Positions 54,796 to 64,000 of a stretch of DNA of 64,000 bases are shown here, one piece after another. Source of the DNA: Phaseolus vulgaris (taxonomy: Eukaryota > Streptophyta > Magnoliopsida > Fabales > Fabaceae); the NCBI RefSeq assembly GCF_000499845.2, contig NC_023755.2:7756847-7820846 (forward strand), read 5' to 3'. A model generated the notes under the pieces. That model was given only the letters and a program-made list of their open reading frames with translations, had not been told where the DNA came from and made no database searches. The translations under genes and the position numbers were made by a program. How positions within the stretch are numbered: position 1 is the first letter of the stretch; each line of letters starts with the position of its first letter.

Positions 54796-55052
54796 AATCA
54801 CAACATAGGGATAACAAGAAAATCAACTTAATTGTACCGATTTACCAGTAATAACAAAATAATAGATCCAAAAATACTGAAAATGGAAAAAAAAAAACGT
54901 TTGAGTAAAATAAAGATAGATCTAAAGGAAAAACCTAAAGAAGAAAAAGAAAAGATAACGATCTGCATGGAAGAAAAGAAAGAAGGAAGAAAAAACGAAC
55001 CTGGAAGAGGAAGAGAGAGAGAGGCGGCGAAGAGAGTGGTGCTGCCTTCTCT

Positions 55053-55066
55053 AACGAAAGTATATA
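55053..55066 (-). promoter_or_regulatory. TATA-like element of eEF2-B
   Basis: gctttatatactt on the minus strand lies about 55 nt upstream of the leader donor. It is followed by pyrimidine-rich leader sequence (tctctctctcttcctcttccag). Confidence 0.5.
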
Positions 55067-55152
55067 AAGCAGTGTGTGGTGAGACAAGGTGAGTCCTCGT
55101 GAGAATTTAAGGGTTCTATTCCACCACTCAATGTAAACTCAATCCTCAGCTA

Positions 55153-55191
55153 TGGGCCTTAGCCCTTTTTCTCTCATTACTTTTTGGCCCA
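55153..55191. promoter_or_regulatory. Two site II (TGGGCC/GGCCCA) elements upstream of eEF2-B
   Basis: TGGGCC at 55153-55158 and GGCCCA at 55186-55191 face each other about 90-130 bp upstream of the TATA-like element. Site II elements bind TCP factors and, with telo-boxes, mark growth-regulated translation genes in plants. Confidence 0.6.
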
Positions 55192-55199
55192 ATATAAAC

Positions 55200-56560
55200 T
55201 TTTTCCTTTTTTGTTACAAAATTATTACTATTATTATTATTATTAAGTTTTTCTTTTACTTATTTCTCCATTATTCAATGAATAAAAATACGTTTATATA
55301 TATAAATTTTTATTTTATTTTATATGAAATAAGTATAATTAATTGTTTCGGATCTCAACAACATTCAACCAGGAAAATATATTTGGTTTCAATTTATAAT
55401 CTGACATGTTTTTATTTTATTTAAAGTTGTATAAAAATAAATTTATGTTGAAAATTTTTAAAAAAAACTTAACTTATGTTATAACCTTTTTTTAAATTTT
55501 TAAAGAAAAATAATTAATTATTTTAAAACCATATTGATAATAAAAATATTAGCATAATACATATTTTGTGTGTCCATGGAACGTATATTTTAGTTGTATA
55601 TTCACAGTTTTTTATTGCTGAAATTTAAAAAAAAAAAAAATTAAATATGTTTTGTTTCTCTATAAAACTTCTAAAATATTAAATATGTTTTTGAAAAAAC
55701 TTTGTATTATTTTTTCTCTAACAAAAATTACTTTTAATCATAAAATTTGTAGTTATTCACTTTTGTTTTCCGTTTATTCTTTTATTAATTTTAAAAATGT
55801 TTAAATCTTAGAGGAACAAAACAATACCAGAAATGATTTAGAGACATATTTAATCTATTTAAAATTTTACAGATATATAACACATATTTACGTGAAAAAT
55901 GCATGTTAAATTGCACAGTTTTGAAATTTTTAAATAAAAGACAATTATTTTACAGCTGTATTGTAAATGAAAATATATTTTGTAATTTACAATATTTTTA
56001 ATTTATAAAATAATTCAAATACAAAATTATTTAAATTAGATGCAAACTAGGAGTATTCCTATATTGGATAGAATCTAATTCTCACTAAAAGAAGTAATTT
56101 GATGTAACGACATTGATTTTGTATTCATTCAACATTTTTATATCATGCAATCAAATTAAAGTTGTTTATATTCGAATTAGGGTTAGTTATTCATTTAGAT
56201 CAATCCAACTAATTTAAAAATCAAATTAATTAAATTAGTTTACATTTATAGTTTAATAGAATTTCATCTTAATCAAATCAATCAAATTTGACTTAAATGA
56301 TTTGAAAAATAAATTTATGATTCACAAATTTCATAAACATGAAAAATTCAATAGTATTTTTTTATATCATTAATTATATATATGAAGTTTGATGATATAT
56401 AGTTCTATAATTTTTGGTATTATTTTGTTTATTTAAGCTAATTCTCATATAAAAATGTTGTATATTCCTTTTAATGATGGAATAATGGATGAATTTGCAG
56501 AAATTTTAAACTTTTTTAAACCAAAATTTTCTACATACTTCAGTCCATTTAAAGGAAAAA
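55200..56560. other. AT-rich intergenic DNA, no gene seen
   Basis: A/T homopolymer runs and short ORFs only. The frame at 55152-55424 (plus) is Phe/Ile/Tyr-rich because of composition. Confidence 0.5.
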
Positions 56561-56562
56561 AA

Positions 56563-56865
56563 TAATTAGTTACTATATTAACTAAATTAGATATTATTTT
56601 AAAAATTAAATAATTTTTTGACATCTAAATAAATTTTATAAATAAATAATTTTTAAATTGGTATCTAATTAACTTTTAGCTATCACTTATTTAGATTCTA
56701 AAATTGGTAGTTAAAACGGTAACACTTAATTAGATATTAATTTAAAAATTATTTATCAATAATAAAAATTAATCTAGATAACAATAAATTTTTTAGTATC
56801 TAAAATAGTATATAATTATTTTTTATCTTTAAAATTAGTTTTTATTTAATAATTTTGTTGTAGTG
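56563..56865. mobile_element. CACTA-like nonautonomous element (MITE), copy 2
   Basis: The right end is ttttgttgtagtg, the complement of CACTACAACAAAA. The interior matches copy 1 at 18022-18430: taaaattggtagttaaaa, taatttaaaaattattta and aaaattagtttttatttaataattttt. The left end appears truncated. There is no coding capacity. Confidence 0.65.
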
Positions 56866-56869
56866 AATA

Positions 56870-59150
56870 ATTCAGATTTTTTTAAAATTTAAATTATTCC
56901 AACAAATGTTCATACTTTATTTTCTCCCAAATGGAAACACATGAAAATATCTTTACTTGAAAAGATTTTGATTTTAAATTATTAAATATTTCATTTATAT
57001 TTTAACTCGGTAGTACAAAAATTATCTTTTCTTTATTTATTTTCATAAATATAAATGAGACATGTGATAATTGCATTATATATAAATAAATATAAACATA
57101 GTAATGGTATAAAATATATAACATGTACAAATTCGGTTAATATTAAATCAGTTTTTAAAATCAAATCTGAATTCCGATTCAATCTAATAAAAAAATAACA
57201 TTTTAGTCATCTTTTGGGTTTTGGTTTATTCTATTTTCAATGGTTTGGATTTTTCAGTTATTATTGAATTAGATCCGTACAGTAATAATCCTAATTCAAG
57301 ATAATAAGATATCATTAGTCATTTTAATATCTAATAGCCCAATTAGCACAATTATAAGATGAAATTATATAGGTGTTTGATATCACTTTTAATCTTTAAT
57401 ATCTAAGACACCAGTTATGTTATCATGCCAAAAGAAAATGTATAATAGTGTATAATTTACATAGTTTCTCATTTTTTATTGTTTTTTATTTAATACAATT
57501 GTGTAATGTTTACTTTGAAAGAAAAATAATTGTCATAAATAATAGAAGTGGAAAATTTAATAAATTTAGACCGTTAGTATTAATAATATAGTCTTAATAA
57601 GATAAGTCATATTTTTATAAAAATAAATAATATTAACTTTTACCATAATAAATAATATTAAATTATTATGAATTAATTATTTAAGTGAGATAAATAAATA
57701 AAAACTTGATTTTATAATTAGATTATCCAACAATTTTATTATTTATAAGATAAAAGAATCTTAGATCATACAAACACAATAAGATTTATCAAAGTTGTTA
57801 TATCTCAACATGAATTAACTTTTTTGAATTTGTTAAATGGTCTAAAGTGAATATATGTATATTCATGCATTTGTGATTTTTATATATGAGTGGATCGAAA
57901 GAGAGTGAAAATAAAACTAATATTAAGGAGATAGTTTGTTTTAAGGAAAAAAAAAAGGATAGTTAAGGGTTATTTAAAGGAGTTAGAATCTATAAAATTG
58001 AATCAAATTAAAGATGACAAAAGAATATGGTTAAAGCAAGGTAATAGTTTGTGTTTTGTAAATTCTAACTTCTTTTTAATGGATTAGGTGCTCTTACAAA
58101 CCAAATTTTTACCAACAACACAAACATACCTAGCTAGAAAAGGAAAAGGAAAAAAAAATAGAAGAAAAATGCATAAAATCTAAGTACTAAGCATGCAAAC
58201 ATGCTACTTTATTACTTTAAATGTTATATATGAAGGATGTTGTAGATCTTGTTGTATTGTACTTTTTCTTTCATAGATAGACCATTTAATAGATGAGTGT
58301 TTAGAGTAAAGTGATAGACCATTTAGTATTTAACAATCATTGTATCAGTTCATTTGTTTGATTTATGTTTGTGTTCTAACTAACTTGTATATGTTTCCAC
58401 CCTTTTGTGAGGGTGGGTTATATGAGTTTTCATGTGACAATGTTGATAGTTATATAGTGTTAATACAAAGAGGTTGTATTAATTTTCAAGTATTATAATT
58501 TAGATGACTTATGGGAAAAGTTTTTAAATTTATTTAAATCACAATTTAACTCTCTTTTCTTGTGATTTTATTATTTTTCTCAATTGGTATTAGAGTTAGC
58601 TTCTAAAAGGTTGAGCGCCCGATAGTGTCTAAAGGAAAAGATCCAACATAAGAAAAGCACAAAATAAGAATATAACTAGTCTTAGTATAACTCTTCTAGT
58701 ATGTGCAGATAATTAAATTTTAATTATTTTCACTCACATACATTTAAGAGCTTTAATAAGGAAACAACACATCGTTTCCCAAGCATCTCGGATTGAATAC
58801 CTGATAGCACATTAAATGGTGCACGCTGCTATGGATGCATCCATATTGTCAAACTGAAAAACCCTAGCCTTCATTTCTATTGCTCCTTCATTTCTTATCA
58901 AAAGAACTTTTCCTTTTGTATTCCACAAGCATTTCACGCATAACTCTTCCTAAAGAAAGTCTAATCTCTAAAAAAAACTCGTTTTGCTTTATCTTCCCTC
59001 TTGATATGTATCTCTAACCTCTAGAGAAGTCTTCTCAGCCCAATATGATTGTCTCCAACTCAAACAAATTAATGTTATTTGATAATTGCCATAATTCAGT
59101 AATATTTCATACAAAAAGATAGGCTCTTATGAACTTTAATTGATAAAATA
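56870..59150. other. AT-rich intergenic DNA, no gene seen
   Basis: No domain, RNA gene or transposon end was recognised. 58560-59150 has phrases that may belong to an LTR, but nothing can be delimited. Confidence 0.4.
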
Positions 59151-59199
59151 GTTATAATTCAACCTCTAATTTAGGAATTTGACCCTTTTTATATATATT

Positions 59200-59690
59200 T
59201 TTATTATGAGATGAATAAGAATGATTTATGAGAAGGAAACCCTAAAAGAGGTAATCATCAAAGAGAAACGCTTTGGATTTTCTTTTCTTGTTGTCCATGT
59301 TTGTAATAGTCACCATGAGTGGCTAATTCTTTTCTTTGAGATTGAGAGTAATTTATTCAAACTCTTAGGTATTGAGGTGATATTTATCCATGATATTTAG
59401 TTCTTGATTGATGATTTGTATTATCATTTTATTCTCAAAGCTTGAAATTATTCATGATTTTGATCCTTAGATTTGTCTAGAAAGTACTTCTAAGCATCTG
59501 ACCTAAATGATAATGCTTAACATATTTGAATGTTAGGAATAAATTTGAAAGTTAATTGTTTTATAACATCTACTCGTAATGGTAAGGAGTTTTTATAAAT
59601 ATGGAATCGATATTTAGGATACTCTCTTAGTAATTTTGTATACGAGGAATCAATATGAATGATGTTGGACTTCCAAAAATGATGTCTTAC
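59200..59690 (+). repeat. Athila-like LTR/leader fragment, left arm of an inverted pair
   Basis: 59469-59662 matches the reverse complement of 62556-62750 closely: agaaagtactt, atctga-ctaaatgataatg, aacatatttgaatg-taggaataaatttgaaa, taaggagttt-tataaatatg and gaggaatcaatatgaatgat. The matching style suggests related retroelement UTR or LTR segments in opposite orientation. Confidence 0.65.
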
Positions 59691-59889
59691 TTTTGACGGT
59701 CTTCTGCACGGGTTTTAATGAGGTTGAACTTCCAAAAACATATTGGATTTTCAAATAACAAAATGCATATTTAAAAGAAGAAAAACATACCTACCATCTA
59801 AATACAATACATATGTGACATCTAATCACCAAATTCTTTGACTTTAATACTTTTCCCCATTTTCATTACTTATTCATGATTTCAACATG

Positions 59890-59990
59890 AACTCTTTTCT
59901 TTACTCTTCTTCTTTTTCTTCTTTCTCTTTCTTTCTTCTTTTTCTTCTTTCTCTTTCTTTCTTCTTTTTCTTTCTTTTTTTGTATATTTT
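59890..59990. repeat. TTTCTTC-type pyrimidine microsatellite
   Basis: Pure C/T sequence contains an internal direct repeat (cttctttttcttctttctct occurs twice). Confidence 0.9.
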
Positions 59991-61048
59991 TTTTCAATCA
60001 ATGATAATAGAAATATATTATTCCTATTTGCAACCAAATAAATTATTTAAACTTTAAAACAACTAGAGTCAACCATCCTCTTTTCTATATATAAATTGAA
60101 TCTATGTTCTCCTTCCTTAAACATGCTAATATATATCAGTTAAGGTTGAGGATGCAATAATAATAACAAAAATATTCTTGACTCGAAAGGGCTATCACAA
60201 AATTATAATCAATTTAAGTAAAGGTTGACTCTTTGGTCTTGAGTTTCAAATTAAATCAAATGCCTTGATAATTTTCATGCTCTTTTAAGATGTAACATAA
60301 AATAAAAAATCAAGCAATCACAACTGTGAATTCATTAATGAAACTCTCAATTTGTTTAAGATTCACACATACTCATCATGCTATTAAATTTTCATGTACC
60401 ACAATCTTAACTAAATTTGAATATGGATTCAACACATTTTCTTTTTCATCTTGTGTCTATATCATTTCATTGTTCTAATCTTTAAACACAGTTTAATTAA
60501 TAATTTTTCCACAATTCAAAATTAATATTCTAGTTCTCACAATAATATTTAAAAACAAAATAAAACTAGAAAAACAACTCAACAAACAAAATAAAAGTAA
60601 AAATATAAGCAAATTAAAAAACTAATAAAAATAAGCAAATTAAACAAACTAAAAAGAAATAACTAGAAAGATAAAACCATGTTTTGTACTCAATCATCTC
60701 TTTTTAGCAACTCATCCAACTTTGTGTTAAAATCTCCATCTACAATTGTAGATGGTCTTGCTCAATCTGCTAGACCTGACCCTTCTGGAAAATAATACAT
60801 GTCCCTAGGTCATGCAACATACGATCCAAACTGTTATGGAGTCATCAAACCTAGTTTCACCAGATAACACATAACTTAAACAAAAAAGCTAAACAAAACA
60901 CAAAAAAATAAAAGACAATAGTTAAAATATTGGGTTGTCTCCCAACAAACGTTTGTTTAACGTCATATAGCTTGACGTCTGTTTCTTTATAGCTCCTTCA
61001 ACAAAATCACTGTGATGAGCCTTTCGATTTCACCACCTAAATAAGACT

Positions 61049-61092
61049 TCAACCTTTGACCATTGACTACTCAACCTTTGACCATTGACTAC
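61049..61092. repeat. Two perfect 22-bp tandem units
   Basis: tcaacctttgaccattgactac is repeated exactly at 61049 and 61071, and a third partial unit follows. Confidence 0.9.
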
Positions 61093-61369
61093 TCAACTTT
61101 TGTGTGACACCAGGTCCTCCAACTTCATTGTTCCGTAGGATTTAACAAGTGTTCTTCTAGGTGGTGGTTGTCCTTCCTCAGCCATGTTACTTTCTTATTG
61201 AATTATCTCAATGTGAGGGGTAACCATACTTGAAGACTCTTTTCTAACTTATTGCTTTTCTTTTCTTACCTTTATTCTTCCAAGTTATCTTCTCAATTTC
61301 TAAATCTATTTGCAATTGATCTCTAAAAATATGTCATCTTAATATCTTATATCATAAGACAACTAAAGC

Positions 61370-62200
61370 AAAGATTAACACAAAAAGCAAATAATAATAA
61401 AATATTTATTTTAAAACTAAAAGAAAAGCAAAAAATTAAAATAAAGAAAAAATAACTATTTAAAAAAAGAAAAAATAACTAAATTTAGAAGAAAAAAAAC
61501 GAATAGACCATTTAAAATAAAGAAATGAAAAGAAATAAAAACAAAACAATAAGCATATAAGAACTATAAAAAAACTAAAAATTACTTAAAATAAAAACTA
61601 AAATTTTTAACAAAATAAGAAAAATATTCAGAAACTAAAAACTAAAAAATACAAAATAAAATAAAATAAAATAAAAAATTATTTAAAATAAAAAATAAAT
61701 AAATACTAAGAATAAAATAAAATAAAATAAAACAAAACAAAAACAAAAAAATAAAACGGCAACTTATAATTATAACCAACTAACTAAACAAGACTACGTA
61801 AACTAAAAATAAAAAAATAAAAACTAAAATAAAGTAAAACAAAAAACAAAAACAAAATAAAATAAATACGCTAAAAAACTAAATAAAATAAAATAATAAA
61901 TACACTTAAAGACTAAATAAAATAAATACACTACACAAAAATTAAATACACCAAACAAAAACTAAAATAATAAATACCGTAAAACTAAATAAAATAAAAT
62001 AAAATAAAATAAATAAATAAATAAAAATAAAAGCAAAACAAATAAAATAATTACATTAACCAAAATTAAAAAATAATTAAAAAAATTCACATCAAAAAAA
62101 CAAAAACTTTAAAAAATATTCACATCTAAACAAAACAAAAACTTTAAAAAATATTCACATAAAAAAGACAAAAACTTTAAAAATATTCACAATTCTTAAC
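61370..62200. repeat. A-rich low-complexity tract (AAATA/AAAATA) with 35-bp tandem units
   Basis: About 800 bp are dominated by aaaataaaat-type repeats on the plus strand with almost no G. At its end are three units of about 35 bp (caaaaactttaaaaaatatt...) starting at 62101, 62136 and 62169. Confidence 0.9.
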
Positions 62201-62555
62201 AAATTATACTTTCAAGTTTTAAATAAAATTGTTCCTAGCAAGGCATCAAAACTTGATGACTCTTTTACGGCAAGTGTATTGAGTCAGAAGTAATAATTTA
62301 TCTCTAAGGACGAATTTCAAACTCATAATGAACAATTATTTAAAATTCTAATATATATTAGCATTCACTAAGTATAAGAATATCTACAATAATTTGATTT
62401 GATATTGACAATAGTTTGCATGAAGATTAAATAAAAGCAAAGTGAGTAAAAGATTTCAATTAAGAAAATTGGGAATGGGGTTAATCCTTCTCACTCGTTT
62501 GTAGTTTTAAACATATAACATTCCATCTTGATTGACATTGATGCGCATATAAAAA

Positions 62556-62750
62556 TCATTCATATTGATTCCTCACATAAAAATCATATATATAACTAAA
62601 TATCGATTTCTCGCATATTTATACAAACTCCTTATCATTACGAACAAATGTTATAAAGTAATTAACATTTCAAATTTATTCCTAGCATTCAAATATGTTA
62701 AACATTATCATTTAAGTCAGATGTTGATAAGTACTTTCTAGTCAAATCTT
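62556..62750 (-). repeat. Right arm of the inverted pair with 59469-59662
   Basis: See the left arm. The arms are separated by about 2.9 kb. If transcribed through, they could fold into a long imperfect hairpin. Confidence 0.7.
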
Positions 62751-63074
62751 AGAATATTTTGCAACAGTCAAATACTCAACAACAACACAATTAGAGATAA
62801 TAACACAACAACAATCATAATCAACAACACAATTCATCTACTGATGATTATAATAATTATTAGTTTGTTAAGAAACTTTGACTGACATTGGATTTATTTT
62901 TTATTACATGTTTTCTTTGGTTTGAATGAACTATATTTGGATATTTTGAATATTTGTAATATCATTATCACATCAATAAGCTTAGATCAAACTTTTTTGC
63001 ACATTCATTGCTATTTATTATAATCTTTTATAGTTTAAAAAATATTTTATCATGTTTTTGAATACATACCCAGG

Positions 63075-63433
63075 TATGAAAAAAGAGTTCATTTTGCCAA
63101 AGTTGATTTGTGGAAATAAAACTGGACATTACATATGAATTTCTCTGTATAATTACATAAGACCATTACTGGATTTTGTTATATGTAAATATCCATATGT
63201 AATGGTCAGATACGGAAAAAATCCATATACGGATTACCGTATGTAACTACATATAGATATATTCGTATATAATTATATATGATTTTAAGATCTGTATGTA
63301 ACAATTACTTGTGACATTTTTACATACGATTTTTTTTTCTGTATGTAATTTGTATGTAACTATGTTTTACATATGGATTTTGTCTATTACATACATATTC
63401 CAATTGTATGTAATACCAATTTTTCTTGTAGTG
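63075..63433. mobile_element. Right end of a CACTA (En/Spm) transposon
   Basis: The terminus ccaatttttcttgtagtg ends at 63433. Its complement, CACTACAAGAAAAATTGG, is the standard CACTA terminus. The preceding 350 bp are packed with subterminal TACATA/TATGTAA motifs in both orientations, as CACTA transposase-binding regions are. The left end was not found in the window. It abuts, and probably inserted into, the Athila RT beginning at 63434. Confidence 0.75.
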
Positions 63434-64000
63434 TTATGGAGAGGTTAGCTGGTAAATCTTTTTATAGTTTCCTTGATGGTTTTTCTAAATACAAGCAAAT
63501 CCATATAGCACATGAAGACCAACACAAAACCACATTCACCTATTCTTTTGGCATTTTTGCCTACACAATGATGTCGTTTAGTCTATTCAATGCACTTGCT
63601 ACATTTCAAAGGTGTATGTTAAGCATTTTTTCTAAATTAATTGAAAATTGCATGGATTTTTTTATGGATAATTTTACTATTTATGGTTCTTCATTTGTTG
63701 ATTGTCTGAATAACCTATAAAAAGTTTGAAAAAATGCATTGAAACAACTAATCTTGTTCTAAATTTGAAAATTGTCATTTTATGGTCAAGGAAGGCACAA
63801 TTCTAGGTCACTTGGTTTTTTCCAAAGGAATTCAAGTTCATAAGTCAAAAATTGATGTTATTACCTCTTTGCCTTAACCTCCATCTGTAAGAGAAATCCA
63901 TTCGTTCCTTGGACATGCATGTTTTTATAGAAGATTTGTACAAAACTTTAGCTGCATAGTCTTGCCTCTGTCCAAAATTTCAGCAAAAGGACACAATATT
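63434..64000 (+). pseudogene. Athila reverse transcriptase fragment, runs off the window
   Basis: RT blocks: MERLAGKSFYSFLDGFSKYK (63437), TFTYSFGIFAYTMMSFSLFNA (63534) and CMDFFMDNFTIYGSSF (63649), then a stop at 63718. Frame-broken homology continues (LGHLVFSKGI, then SFLGHACFYRRF near 63905) to the window edge. The catalytic FMDDF motif reads FMDNF, so the second metal-binding Asp is lost. It is cut on the left by the CACTA end. It belongs to the same lineage as 8990-11530. Confidence 0.8.

Larger units (their letters stand above)
54091..55045 (-). other. 5' leader of eEF2-B with an 867-bp intron
   Basis: Leader exon 1 is about 55045-55001, with the donor at ccag|gttcg. Intron 54134-55000 ends in the acceptor gatgcatcag. 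Leader exon 2 is 54133-54091 and ends with the ATG. A long first intron directly before the start codon is typical of plant translation-factor genes and often enhances expression. Confidence 0.75.
60090..62850 (-). mobile_element. Decayed Athila-type 3' region and LTR, minus strand
   Basis: At 60940-60990, tgggttgtctcccaacaaacg...taacgtcatatagcttgacg is, read on the minus strand, the segment that follows pol in many Athila-like elements. At 62265-62310, tttacggcaagtgtattgagtc is another common gypsy LTR/leader phrase. Between them is A-rich low-complexity DNA. No protein domain survives. Boundaries are approximate. Confidence 0.5.

Overview
The window is nuclear DNA from a flowering plant, very probably a legume of the Vigna/Phaseolus group. 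The legume placement is an inference from the look of the retrotransposon LTRs and from the gene structures; it was not tested against a database. The DNA is AT-rich and intron-containing. Most of it is decayed mobile elements around one gene-rich block of about 22 kb (33.2-55.1 kb).

Layout. 1-5.7 kb: AT-rich DNA, a small GC-rich island (1.5-2.05 kb) and a decayed copia gag/protease on the minus strand. 5.7-7.2 kb: a complete solo LTR. 9.0-11.5 kb: an Athila-type Ty3/gypsy remnant on the plus strand. 11.5-19.8 kb: LTR scraps, a decayed tandem array, a CACTA-like MITE and microsatellites. 19.8-29.7 kb: a minus-strand Tat-type Ty3/gypsy element with one LTR, gag, pol with two RNase H domains, and a downstream ORF on the opposite strand. 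It has been hit by a solo LTR (in gag), a hAT-type nonautonomous element (in pol) and a copia LTR (at the integrase).

Gene block. REV7 (minus, 33.2-36.4 kb, 5 exons) and TURAN/ALG1-like mannosyltransferase (plus, 36.8-45.5 kb, 16 exons) start head to head, with 377 bp between their start codons. Two full-length eEF2 genes follow in tandem on the minus strand (46.1-49.1 and 51.2-55.05 kb). I rebuilt all four genes exon by exon. Each reads through without a stop and matches its family's usual length: 204, 480, 843 and 843 residues. They are housekeeping genes for translesion DNA synthesis, N-glycan precursor assembly and ribosomal translocation. They share no operon-like logic. The REV7-TURAN pairing matches my recollection that the Arabidopsis homologues are also close together (At1g16590 and At1g16570).

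55-64 kb returns to AT-rich repeat DNA: a second CACTA-like MITE, Athila scraps including an inverted pair of related segments 2.9 kb apart, A-rich low-complexity sequence, the right end of a CACTA transposon, and an Athila reverse transcriptase that runs off the window.

I see no bacterial-type system, CRISPR array or clear new pathway. The points most worth following up are the paired solo LTRs with clean target duplications, the antisense ORF of the Tat element, the REV7-TURAN bidirectional promoter, the GC-AG intron before a five-codon last exon in TURAN, and the divergent tandem eEF2 pair.
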